Assembly: GCF_041080675.1 (NCBI RefSeq)
Contig: NZ_CP163520.1
Span: forward strand, 8,399,501 to 8,463,500
Length of the DNA: 64,000 nt
Direction of reading: 5' to 3'
Source of the DNA: Streptomyces sp. cg36
GTDB lineage: Bacteria; Actinomycetota; Actinomycetes; Streptomycetales; Streptomycetaceae
Shown here: positions 26,899 through 35,376 of the stretch, piece by piece
Layout: every line of letters begins with the position of its first letter
How positions within the stretch are numbered: position 1 is the first letter of the stretch
Notes under the pieces: generated by a model
The model's database searches: none
Told to the model about the DNA's origin: nothing
Seen by the model: only the letters and a program-made list of their open reading frames with translations
Program-made: the position numbers and the translations under genes

Positions 26899-27185
26899 TT
26901 CCAGCATGCCCTGTTGGGACGAGCACCTGCGCCTGCGTGAACTCGTGAGGGAACGGGGACCGGGCTCCTCCGTGTCCGTGGACGGGTTTCCTTCGGGCGG
27001 AGAATGCCTTCTTCGCCATGCCTGACGCATGAAGTCTGCTGATGCATCCTGCCGCGGAGGCCGGTGGTGCGCGTCTAGAATGCCGAAATCTCGACACCAG
27101 AAGAGGGAGCGAGGACTCCATGGTCATGCTCAGCAGGACGGGTCAAGAAACCGCAAAGCCGCTTTAACGTAGCAGCTCAGGAAGT
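26899..27185 (+). promoter_or_regulatory. CRISPR leader 1 (duplicated)
   Basis: 287-nt AT-richer leader directly before array 1, nearly identical to 29860-30146 with a constant 2961-nt offset and no gaps. Its last 43 nt (27143-27185) are the block shared by all four leaders: TCAAGAA, GCAAA-CC and CAG-TCAGGAAG at fixed spacing. It should hold the array promoter and the Cas1-Cas2 integration signals. Confidence 0.85.
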
Positions 27186-27580
27186 CTGGTCCCCGCGCAG
27201 GCGGGGGTGAACCGGAGCTGATCTACGCCGGGCCCGGCATGGTCAACTGGTCCCCGCGCAGGCGGGGGTGAACCGACCTCGGTCGCACGGTCGAGTCCGG
27301 CCTGGTTCTGGTCCCCGCGCAGGCGGGGGTGAACCGCCGACTGCGGCTGCGTAACTGCGCTGCCAGGCCTGGTCCCCGCGCAGGCGGGGGTGAACCGAGA
27401 AACAGGCGGCGGCGCTGCGCATAGTCGCGCTGGTCCCCGCGCAGGCGGGGGTGAACCGAGGTGTGCCTGTTTTCGTCGTGCGGCTGAGGCCTGGTCCCCG
27501 CGCAGGCGGGGGTGAACCGCGGCCCCACAGGCTGTCCGACAGGACAGCACGCTGGTCCCCGCGCAGGCGGGGGTGAACCG
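27186..27580 (+). CRISPR. CRISPR array 1, type I-E, 7 repeats / 6 spacers
   Basis: Repeats of 29 nt at 27186, 27247, 27308, 27369, 27430, 27491 and 27552, all with the core GGTCCCCGCGCAGGCGGGGG and a short CCCCGC/GCGGGG stem; spacers are 32 nt. The first repeat base is C. The leader is on the left, so transcription is rightward. After the last repeat only about 20 nt of unrelated sequence precede the ISKra4-type element, so the array has probably been cut short by that insertion. Confidence 0.97.
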
Positions 27581-27617
27581 GCGTTGGGTGCGGATCCTTT
27601 GAAGTGATGGGTCGGGA

Positions 27618-29156
27618 TCAGGCAGTGAGGCTGTAGTTCTGTTGGCCGGGGCTGGGGTAGAGGCGTCGGTGTTCGCGGGTGGCGTGGAAGGTCCAGTAGT
27701 CCTCGAAGTCGCCGTTCGTAATCAATGCGCGGAGTTGGAGGATGGCTTCGGCGCCGTCGAGTCCCCAGCGGGCGCCGGTGATGTCGAGGCGGTCGGCGAT
27801 CAGGTGGCGGCAGGCCCCTTCGATGGCGCCGGTGGCGATGGGCCAGCCGTTGTTCAGGGCGGTGTCGTAGTGGAGTTGGTCGAGGTGTCCGGTGAGGTAG
27901 CGGTGGCAGGTGGCGACCTGCTCGCGGCGGGCGGCGGGAAGTTGTTCGGATGCGGCCTGGGCGGTCATCTCGGCGGCGGCGCGGTCGGCGTGTCCAGCGA
28001 GGACCGCGGTGAGTTTGTCCGCGGCCCAGGTTTCGGCTTCACGACTGCCGGGCGGGTGGAAGGCGTGCGCGGCCGTCCAGCAGTATTCGGCGACGTGAAC
28101 GAAGTCGAGCAGGATGTGAATGGATGTGCCGCGGCGGGCGGCTTCGTCGTGGATCAGGTCAAGTTGGTGGCGGGCGCCGTCGACGAGCACGATCCAGTCC
28201 CGTAAATGCTGGGGGTCGCGGGAGGCGGCCTGGGCGAAGGCGTCGGCGACGACCTGCTCCGGGGGACGGATCACCGAGGCGGTGCACCACTTGTGCTGAG
28301 CTTTCGGGCCCGGCCGCACCGGCCGGGTTTCGCTGCGGCCGCCGGGCGGATGAATGATGTCGTGCGGCCGACGCGGGGCAGGAACGGTGTCGAAGACGCA
28401 GGCCACCGTAGCCATCCGTTTGCGGTTGGGCTTCTCGCCGGGGGCGAGCCGCCCGCGCCGCCCGGCCGCCGCACTCTTGGCCGCGGCCTTGCGGGTGGCC
28501 TCGCGCAGCGCCTCGGGCCGCATCACGACTCCCTTCCCATCGACCTGGATGACCAGGGGCATCTCGCGGGTGCACGGGGTGGGGATCTTCGCCGCGTAGT
28601 AGGCGGTGATGTCGACGGCGGAGGCGACCACCAGTTCTTCGAGGCGGCGCTTGCCCAAGACCTTCCCGCAGCGTCGCTCGATCGCGGCGGCGGCCTGGTC
28701 GAAGGAGCCTCTCACCGCTTCCAGGACCGCGAGGCGGGCCAGGCCGCGGGAGTGTCGGCCGGCGGGCAGCGACAATGCCGCGTCCGCCGGGTGCACGTTG
28801 GCAACCCCTCGGCCGCGATGAGCGATCCGGGTCACGTGCACCGTTCCGAACAGGCAGGTCAGCAGGCGATGGTGGCCGCTTTCCCACCAGGGCCTGGGCT
28901 GTCCTTCCGGTCCCGTGACCACCGTTTTTCGTCCGTGCGTCCGCAGGGTGTCCTCCTCCTTCCTGGCACGCTCATCGAGGTGGTCCTGCATCAGCTGCCG
29001 CAGCAGCTCTCGCCCCAGCCGTTCGAGCTGCACTTCGAGTTCGTCATGCGCCAGGTCCGCCGCCGGGCCGCCGGCCAGCGTCGAGATGAGGCATTCGAAG
29101 GCATTGCGGGAGGCGAGGTAGGGATCAGGCTCAGGTAAGGCGTCGTAGAGTTCCAT
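27618..29156 (-). CDS. ISKra4-family transposase, 512 aa
   Basis: Contains HGRKTVVTGPEGQPRPWWES-like N-terminal sequence, LVIQVDGKGVVMRPEAL, DWIVLVDGARHQLDLIHDEA, ILLDFVHVAEYCWTAAHAFH and the C-terminal family signature GWPIATGAIEGACRHLIADR, then LDITGARWGLDGAEAILQLR. The conserved Asp and Glu of the RNase-H-like core are in place and the length is typical, so it looks active. ATG at 29156 (MELYDALPEPDPYLASRNAF) is taken rather than 29201. Confidence 0.9.
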   Translation of the reverse strand: MELYDALPEPDPYLASRNAFECLISTLAGGPAADLAHDELEVQLERLGRELLRQLMQDHLDERARKEEDTLRTHGRKTVVTGPEGQPRPWWESGHHRLLTCLFGTVHVTRIAHRGRGVANVHPADAALSLPAGRHSRGLARLAVLEAVRGSFDQAAAAIERRCGKVLGKRRLEELVVASAVDITAYYAAKIPTPCTREMPLVIQVDGKGVVMRPEALREATRKAAAKSAAAGRRGRLAPGEKPNRKRMATVACVFDTVPAPRRPHDIIHPPGGRSETRPVRPGPKAQHKWCTASVIRPPEQVVADAFAQAASRDPQHLRDWIVLVDGARHQLDLIHDEAARRGTSIHILLDFVHVAEYCWTAAHAFHPPGSREAETWAADKLTAVLAGHADRAAAEMTAQAASEQLPAARREQVATCHRYLTGHLDQLHYDTALNNGWPIATGAIEGACRHLIADRLDITGARWGLDGAEAILQLRALITNGDFEDYWTFHATREHRRLYPSPGQQNYSLTA

Positions 29157-29230
29157 GCGGGGCTCTTCTTCGGCTCTTCTTGTGATTCGTTTGGTTGGCA
29201 CCTACGAATCTACGGAGAAGAGCCCCTTGG

Positions 29231-29758
29231 TCACCGGGAGTTGGACCGGTCCCGGCCCGGACCCCGCCGGGCCAGGGTGAACCGTCCCGGACTGTCCTCG
29301 TCCAGCCATCCCCGCTCCACCAGCCGCTTCAGCTTCGACCGCGTGGTCTCGATCTTCCCGGTCGTCGTCGGCAGGCCGATCCGCGGCACGATCTGCTTGG
29401 CCTGGACCGGCCCTGGCGCATCGGCGATGACCTCGACGATGTCCCGGTACACATCCGGCAACACCGCCACGACCAGACCCTCCCGCCACGGCGGCACCAC
29501 CATCGCCCCGACCCCATGAGGCATCGACGATTCCTTTGCCTCCGGCGTATCCCCCGCCGCAACGTTCCCTTCGGCCTCCGCGGCCGACAGCTCCGCCAGC
29601 ACCTGCGCGACGGTCTCCCGCGTGATCTCCAGCCGCGACAGATCCTCCCGAGCCCTCTCCAGCCGGAGGGCCAACTCCGCAGCCTCAGCCTGGAGTTCCT
29701 CCACTCGACGCCGAGCCGCGGCCTCCCGCGCCTGAAGCTCCTCCGGCAAAGACACCAT
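29231..29758 (-). CDS. Coiled-coil plus winged-helix protein accompanying the IS, 175 aa
   Basis: Residues about 3-65 form a coiled coil rich in Ala, Arg and Glu (LPEELQAREAAARRRVEELQ, RLEITRETVAQVLAELS). The C-terminal half (about 95-165: VVAVLPDVYRDIVEVIADAP, IVPRIGLPTTTGKIETTRSK, LKRLVERGWLDED) reads as a winged helix. ATG at 29758 follows GGAGG. It lies 74 nt upstream of the transposase start on the same strand, so it is probably carried by the element and may regulate transposition. Confidence 0.65.
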   Translation of the reverse strand: MVSLPEELQAREAAARRRVEELQAEAAELALRLERAREDLSRLEITRETVAQVLAELSAAEAEGNVAAGDTPEAKESSMPHGVGAMVVPPWREGLVVAVLPDVYRDIVEVIADAPGPVQAKQIVPRIGLPTTTGKIETTRSKLKRLVERGWLDEDSPGRFTLARRGPGRDRSNSR

Positions 29759-29859
29759 GGCACCGCACCTCCACCCTGCCACGGTAGAAGCACAGCGGCG
29801 CGGCCACACACCGATCAGCGTCTTCCCAGCTCAGCCATCCCCCAAGAGGATCCGCACCC

Positions 29860-30146
29860 TTCCAGCATGCCCTGTTGGGACGAGCACCTGCGCCTGCGTG
29901 AACTCGTCAGGGAACGGGGACCGGGCTCCTCCGTCTCCGCGGACGGGTTTCCTTCGGGCGGAGAATGCCTTCTTCGCCATGCCTGATGCATGAAGTCTGC
30001 TGATGCATCCTGCCGCGGAGGCCGGTGGTGCGCGTCTAGAATGCCGAAATCTCGACACCAGAAGAAGGAGCGAGGACTCCATGGTCATGCTCGGCAGGAC
30101 GGGTCAAGAAACCGCAAAGCCGCTTTAACGTAGCAGCTCAGGAAGT
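29860..30146 (+). promoter_or_regulatory. CRISPR leader 2 (duplicate of leader 1)
   Basis: About six substitutions and no gaps in 287 nt relative to 26899-27185; the identity continues through the first repeat. The final 43-nt block is at 30104-30146. Upstream homology stops sharply at 29860, where the IS side begins. Confidence 0.85.
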
Positions 30147-32058
30147 CTGGTCCCCGCGCAGGCGGGGGTGAACCGTTTCCATTCCGTCGTTGGGGTGCTC
30201 GAACGCTCTGGTCCCCGCGCAGGCGGGGGTGAACCGAGACCGCCACCCGCCACCAGCTCCTGGCCGCCCTGGTCCCCGCGCAGGCGGGGGTGAACCGGCG
30301 CTCCGCGCCGGGGTCATCGCCGCGGGCGGCTGGTCCCCGCGCAGGCGGGGGTGAACCGGAGCCGAGCTCAGCGCACGACCCCCTGCGTACCTGGTCCCCG
30401 CGCAGGCGGGGGTGAACCGGCGCTCCGCGCCGGGGTCATCGCCGCGGGCGGCTGGTCCCCGCGCAGGCGGGGGTGAACCGGAGCCGAGCTCAGCGCACGA
30501 CCCCCTGCGTACCTGGTCCCCGCGCAGGCGGGGGTGAACCGGTGATGGGTGCTGCGGTATCCGGAGCCCTGGACTGGTCCCCGCGCAGGCGGGGGTGAAC
30601 CGACGGCTGGCATAGCGATCTGGAACGCGATCAACTGGTCCCCGCGCAGGCGGGGGTGAACCGCCGAGGCCGAACGCGACAGGCTCCGCGACGCCCTGGT
30701 CCCCGCGCAGGCGGGGGTGAACCGAACGGGGGCGTCGGTGACGGTCCGCATGTGGGCTGGTCCCCGCGCAGGCGGGGGTGAACCGCCCCTGCGAAGATGC
30801 TGACGCCGCGGCCCACGCTGGTCCCCGCGCAGGCGGGGGTGAACCGCGCTCAACCGAGCCGAGATCTGCACACTCATGCTGGTCCCCGCGCAGGCGGGGG
30901 TGAACCGATGCCCTGCCCGAGCCCGCCGCGCCCCTCACCCTGGTCCCCGCGCAGGCGGGGGTGAACCGCTCCGGCGCTCCAGCGCTGACGAGCTGTTGCA
31001 CTGGTCCCCGCGCAGGCGGGGGTGAACCGAAGCCCTGGACCTTGTACCGCGCCGTTATTAACTGGTCCCCGCGCAGGCGGGGGTGAACCGATGAGCGTCT
31101 TCCTGGTCGACGCCTCCAAGGGCTGGTCCCCGCGCAGGCGGGGGTGAACCGAGGCCGTTCGACGCGCTGGTGACCGAGCTGACCTGGTCCCCGCGCAGGC
31201 GGGGGTGAACCGAACGCGTCCGTCGCCACCTCCGGCGTGGTTGGCTGGTCCCCGCGCAGGCGGGGGTGAACCGACCGGCTCTGTGGTGCTGGACGGCGCC
31301 AGCGGCTGGTCCCCGCGCAGGCGGGGGTGAACCGTGGATGCGGGGCAAAGCCTTGGACGCGGCGTTCTGGTCCCCGCGCAGGCGGGGGTGAACCGGGGAC
31401 CGGCGGCCCGAAGCAGCTCACCGAGCACTGGTCCCCGCGCAGGCGGGGGTGAACCGGACAGCAGGGTCGTGGCGAGTTCGCCCGCGGTCTGGTCCCCGCG
31501 CAGGCGGGGGTGAACCGCAGGCGAAGCCCTACGGGTCGCCGACACCATCCTGGTCCCCGCGCAGGCGGGGGTGAACCGTACCCGCAGCTCCAGGTCCACC
31601 CGGAGCAGCTCTGGTCCCCGCGCAGGCGGGGGTGAACCATCGCGGCCCAGTTGGATCGCCGCGCCGCGCTCCTGGTCCCCGCGCAGGCGGGGGTGAACCG
31701 GCCGGCCGCATCGTCCGCCTCTTCGATCCGGACTGGTCCCCGCGCAGGCGGGGGTGAACCGATGCAGGCCGCCCGGGAACGGGCCCGGAGCAGTTGGTCC
31801 CCGCGCAGGCGGGGGTGAACCGGCCCGGGTGAAGGGCGCGGACACCGTCGGAGACTGGTCCCCGCGCAGGCGGGGGTGAACCGCGACGGGGCGCGCCTCA
31901 CGACCTCCCCAGGCCCTGGTCCCCGCGCAGGCGGGGGTGAACCGTGGATGGGCGGCGGTATCGCGGCGATGCTGCTCTGGTCCCCGCGCAGGCGGGGGTG
32001 AACCTGAACGGAAGGCGGCCCGGGCCCGCGGGAGTCCTGGTCCCCGCGCAGGCGGGGG
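30147..32058 (+). CRISPR. CRISPR array 2, type I-E, 32 repeats / 31 spacers
   Basis: Thirty-one repeats at 61-nt steps from 30147 to 31977 plus a cut terminal repeat at 32037-32058. Spacers are 32 nt (the last 31). The repeat at 31977 loses its final two bases, the one at 31611 ends AACCA, and the one at 31794 starts with T. Spacers 3 and 4 recur as spacers 5 and 6, a tandem duplication of two units. Leader on the left, decay on the right, as expected. Confidence 0.97.
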
Positions 32059-32113
32059 CGGCGATGAGTGGGTTGGGTGGTGGGTGGTTGCCGAGCTGGG
32101 GCTGTGCTGGCTG

Positions 32114-34822
32114 TCATGGTGTGAGGTTGAGGTGGGCGCGTCGGGTGGTGATGTGGTGTTGCCAGCGTTGGTGGGGGGTGTGCGGGCTGTTGATCCAGTG
32201 TGTGGTGCTGTATGTGGGTGCGGGGCTTTGGCTCATGAAGTGGGCGATGTCTGCGAAGTACTGGTAGTTGCCGTTGTGTATGAGCTGTTGTATCCGGGTT
32301 ACGGCTGCGCTGTATTGGTTGTGGTTGTGGAGGAGGGTGTGGTGGAAGGCGAGTGCGACTTCGAGAGTGGCGCGTGAGGTGATGAGGCCGGCGTTGTCGA
32401 TTTCGGTGCGTAGGAGGCGGGCGCGGTCGTCGATGTCCTGGTCGGTGCCGGCGTCGCGGGCGAGTGTGGCGATCTCGATGGTGAGCTGTGTGGCGCGCAG
32501 GTCGAGGTGGTCCACGAGGTGTTGGGCGAGCTGGAGTTCGTCGTCTGCCTGGTTGGGGTCGAGGAAGGCCAGGGCGAGGGCTCGCATGGCTTGGCAGGTG
32601 GCTGCTTCGCCGGCCACGTTGTGGTCTTCGGCTTCCTGGCGTGCGGCTTGGAAGGCTTCGCTGGCTCGTTGCATGTCCCCGTGGGCCCACCATACGTCGC
32701 CCGCTATTCGGTGGTGTCGTCCTTCCCATCCCAGACTCTGTGCTATTTCCAGGGTGGCGGGGAAGTCGCCGGCGAGGCGGGAGAGGTGCGCCAGGCCGCG
32801 GCGGGCGGCAGGCGCCAGGCGGCCACCGCCGGAGGCGATGCGTTGCATGCCGCGTCGGGATTCCTGGGTATGTCCGAGATCGCGGTGGGCCTTGGCGAGG
32901 TAGTAGATCGCCGCCTCTTCCAGGTCATCGGGCAGGCGGTGGGATCTGATGACGGCGGTCAGGCGTTCCACCGTGTGGGTGCGGTGTTCGTGCTGGCGCC
33001 GTGCCAGTGCGTGCAGGGTTTCAGCCAGCATGTCCGCGGCCGTAGGCGTGTTTGGTGCGGGCGGCGTGGACGGGGGCCCAGCGGGGGTGAGGGGTTCCCA
33101 CCCGGCGTCGGCGACATATGCCCAGGCAGCTTCCGTGAGCCAGCCGAGTGCGAGGCTGAATTCGCGGGCCAGGGAGAGCCCTTGGCGGAGGCAGGCGATG
33201 AGCAGGGACCGGTCGCGGGACCGATCGAGGGTCCACTGCTCGCCGAGCGCGTCGAATGTGTGCTGTGCGGCCTGTTTCCAGTCGTCGGGTGTCCAGCGGT
33301 CGTCGCTCTGGTCGTCTGCGTGACGGATGGTGGAGCGGATGAGGGCGTGCAGGTGGAAGGGCCAGCGGGCGGCGGTGTTTTCGCGGATGAATGGCCGTTC
33401 GGTCAGGCGGGCGGCGGCTGCCTGGTGGCGCAGGCCGGCGGCTTTTGCTGCGAGTGGAATGTCGAATGCGTCAAGGAGGCTTACCGTGCGCAGGACGTGG
33501 CGTTCGTCGGGCGTGAGGCCGTGAAGGGTGCGGGTGATGAGTGCGGGAAAGTCGACGGTGAAGTCGGAGGGTTGCGGTTCGCGGCCGGTGCGGTGGATTT
33601 CCAGGAACCGCATGACGGCGATATCGAGAAAGAGCGGCAGGCCCTGTGAGCGGTCGGCGATGACGCGTCGCACGGTTGAGCTGATGAGGGGCTGTCCGTT
33701 ATCGGAGAGCCGGTGGGTGAGGTAGTCGTGGCAGTCTTCATGACTGAAATCACCGATCAGCACCTGGCGTTGATGGTTGCCCCGGATGCTGGACAGCGGG
33801 CCATAAACGGGATCAGGTGATGCGAGGTCTGGCCATGCTGTGGGGCCGGTCCAGTCGAGTTGGCCCTGGAGGCGGTCGTCTGCCCATTGGAGTCGGTTTC
33901 GTCCGGTGATGACGAAGAAGGCGTTGGGCAGGAGCCATACCAGCCGTTGGATGAGGCGTTCGGTTTCGCGGTGGGTTCGGTCGCCGATTTCCTCGAAGGT
34001 GTCGAGCAGGATGACCGGCAGGGCGCGCTGCTTGGGCGGCAGGTGGGCGAGTTCCCAGGCGAGCAGGTGAGGATAGTAGGACAGTGCGTCCCAGTCGCAG
34101 TCGGCCTGGAGGATGTCGGCGAGGCGGGAGCAGGCGGCGAGTGCGCGGACGGTCTGGCGGCGTTCGCGCAGTGCCTTGACGAGTGCACCCGAGAGCTGGC
34201 CGGCGGCGGAGCCTACTGTTCCTGGCAGCAGCAGGGCTTGTGCGACATCGCTGAGCGCGGACTGTATCTGCTGGGGGAGTGCTTTTCCGAATCGCGTCGT
34301 GAGCTTGTTGCGCCGTAAGTAGTCTTCCAGCGGCTCGCCCGGGTGAGCATGTTCCCAGTAGCGGCGCAGAGCCAGGTCGAAGGCGGGGAGGGGGCGGCCG
34401 AGGGATGCGAGGGCAAGCCTGATCGTCAGGATGACGCGTTCGAAATCGGTACCGCTGGAGCGGGCGAGATTGATGCGTACGGGCACGATACGGAGCGTGG
34501 GCCAGGGCGGCTCACCCCATTGAGGGGGGCGTTGTGTGGAGTTGAGGAGAGAGGCTTCTATTTTGCGTGAGAGGGTGGTTTTCCCGATACCGCCCACGCC
34601 GTGGAAGACGAGGATGTTGCGGCGGGGGGCTTCGATGTCTTCGGCGTCGAAGTGCGGGTCGCCGATGCGCTGAAGGTGCTGTGTCAGGGCCATGGTCAGT
34701 TCGTGCCACTGGGCTTGGCGGTTGGTGAAGGCTTCATTGGCGTCCCAGTGCGCGTGGTTGGCGCTGAACAGCATGCGCAGATCCCGACCCGCCACGACAT
34801 CCCCCCGGGTGATCCGTGGCAT
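32114..34822 (-). CDS. Large STAND-type NTPase with TPR-like C-terminus, 902 aa
   Basis: N-terminal segment MPRITRGDVVAGRDLRMLFS; Walker A at about residues 74-82 (FHGVGGIGKTTL); Walker B-like ALPVILLDTFEEIG about residue 280; sensor FFVITGRNRLQW; a helical region with LTPDERHVLRTVSLLDAFDI; then degenerate TPR-like helices to the C-terminus (ALARRQHEHRTHTVERLTAV, IYYLAKAHRDLGHTQESRRG). No separate nuclease or TIR effector was seen. STAND NTPases include antiphage sensors and transcription regulators; this one ends 56 nt from the decayed end of array 2. Defence is inferred only from context. Start: ATG 34822; TTG at 34855 possible. Confidence 0.75.
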   Translation of the reverse strand: MPRITRGDVVAGRDLRMLFSANHAHWDANEAFTNRQAQWHELTMALTQHLQRIGDPHFDAEDIEAPRRNILVFHGVGGIGKTTLSRKIEASLLNSTQRPPQWGEPPWPTLRIVPVRINLARSSGTDFERVILTIRLALASLGRPLPAFDLALRRYWEHAHPGEPLEDYLRRNKLTTRFGKALPQQIQSALSDVAQALLLPGTVGSAAGQLSGALVKALRERRQTVRALAACSRLADILQADCDWDALSYYPHLLAWELAHLPPKQRALPVILLDTFEEIGDRTHRETERLIQRLVWLLPNAFFVITGRNRLQWADDRLQGQLDWTGPTAWPDLASPDPVYGPLSSIRGNHQRQVLIGDFSHEDCHDYLTHRLSDNGQPLISSTVRRVIADRSQGLPLFLDIAVMRFLEIHRTGREPQPSDFTVDFPALITRTLHGLTPDERHVLRTVSLLDAFDIPLAAKAAGLRHQAAAARLTERPFIRENTAARWPFHLHALIRSTIRHADDQSDDRWTPDDWKQAAQHTFDALGEQWTLDRSRDRSLLIACLRQGLSLAREFSLALGWLTEAAWAYVADAGWEPLTPAGPPSTPPAPNTPTAADMLAETLHALARRQHEHRTHTVERLTAVIRSHRLPDDLEEAAIYYLAKAHRDLGHTQESRRGMQRIASGGGRLAPAARRGLAHLSRLAGDFPATLEIAQSLGWEGRHHRIAGDVWWAHGDMQRASEAFQAARQEAEDHNVAGEAATCQAMRALALAFLDPNQADDELQLAQHLVDHLDLRATQLTIEIATLARDAGTDQDIDDRARLLRTEIDNAGLITSRATLEVALAFHHTLLHNHNQYSAAVTRIQQLIHNGNYQYFADIAHFMSQSPAPTYSTTHWINSPHTPHQRWQHHITTRRAHLNLTP

Positions 34823-34999
34823 CCAATCTATGCCCGGTGGTGGCCCGGCGCGCAAGGGTGCCTCACCGGGAGGGAGGCATGTGGGCGTTTCCCGGACAGT
34901 CCCCCCGGGAGGGGGATCCGCTGTTGGACGGCCTTGTGGGCGGCTGCAGTCGGCCGGAGAATGACGGGCTCACGGAGACTAATCGAGGTGGTCTGTGCC

Positions 35000-35335
35000 A
35001 TGTCCGACCCGACGGCCGAGGGCCCGTCCGGTGAGCCCGTGCCGATGACTCCCGCGGCAGGAGAGACGGGCTATGAGGCGGAGGGTGCGGCGGATCCGGT
35101 CTTGGCGGTCTTTGCCTGGTACAGCCGGGAAATTGACCGGGAATGGAAGGCTGCAGTGCCCGATCAGGCACGGCTGGACGCGCTGCAGTCGGCTCAGCAG
35201 GCGTGTCTGGCGGATCTGAATGCGCTGGGTACGGCGTGGTCGGAGGAGGCAGAGCGGATCGCGGCCCGTTACCGGGTGCGCTTTGCGGAGCTGGAAGGAA
35301 AGGAGACGCCCTTTGCTGACGGTCCGGACGGCTGA
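35000..35335 (+). CDS. Hypothetical acidic helical protein, 111 aa
   Basis: ATG at 35000 with GAGGTGG about 9 nt upstream. An acidic disordered N-terminus (about 1-30) precedes a helical, probably coiled-coil body: ADPVLAVFAWYSREIDREWK, RLDALQSAQQACLADLNALG and EAERIAARYRVRFAELEGKE. It is divergent from the STAND NTPase (177 nt between starts), so the two may share a control region. No family recognised. Confidence 0.6.
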   Translation: MSDPTAEGPSGEPVPMTPAAGETGYEAEGAADPVLAVFAWYSREIDREWKAAVPDQARLDALQSAQQACLADLNALGTAWSEEAERIAARYRVRFAELEGKETPFADGPDG

Positions 35336-35376
35336 GAAACGAAGCCTCTTGCCGCACTTGGCCGACGCGGTAGCCG

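Larger units (their letters stand above)
27600..29859 (-). mobile_element. ISKra4-type element inserted between two CRISPR leader copies (limits approximate)
   Basis: Contains the transposase (27618-29156) and an accessory coiled-coil/HTH gene (29231-29758). The left limit is inferred from the end of array 1, the right limit from the point at which the duplicated leader begins. Terminal inverted repeats were not resolved by eye. Confidence 0.45.

Noticed and set aside
30138..32729. Open frames of hundreds of codons on the minus strand through the CRISPR arrays
   Set aside because: They simply translate the repeat and spacer units (GSPPPARGP, RFTPACAGT, VHPRLRGDQ recurring); not genes.
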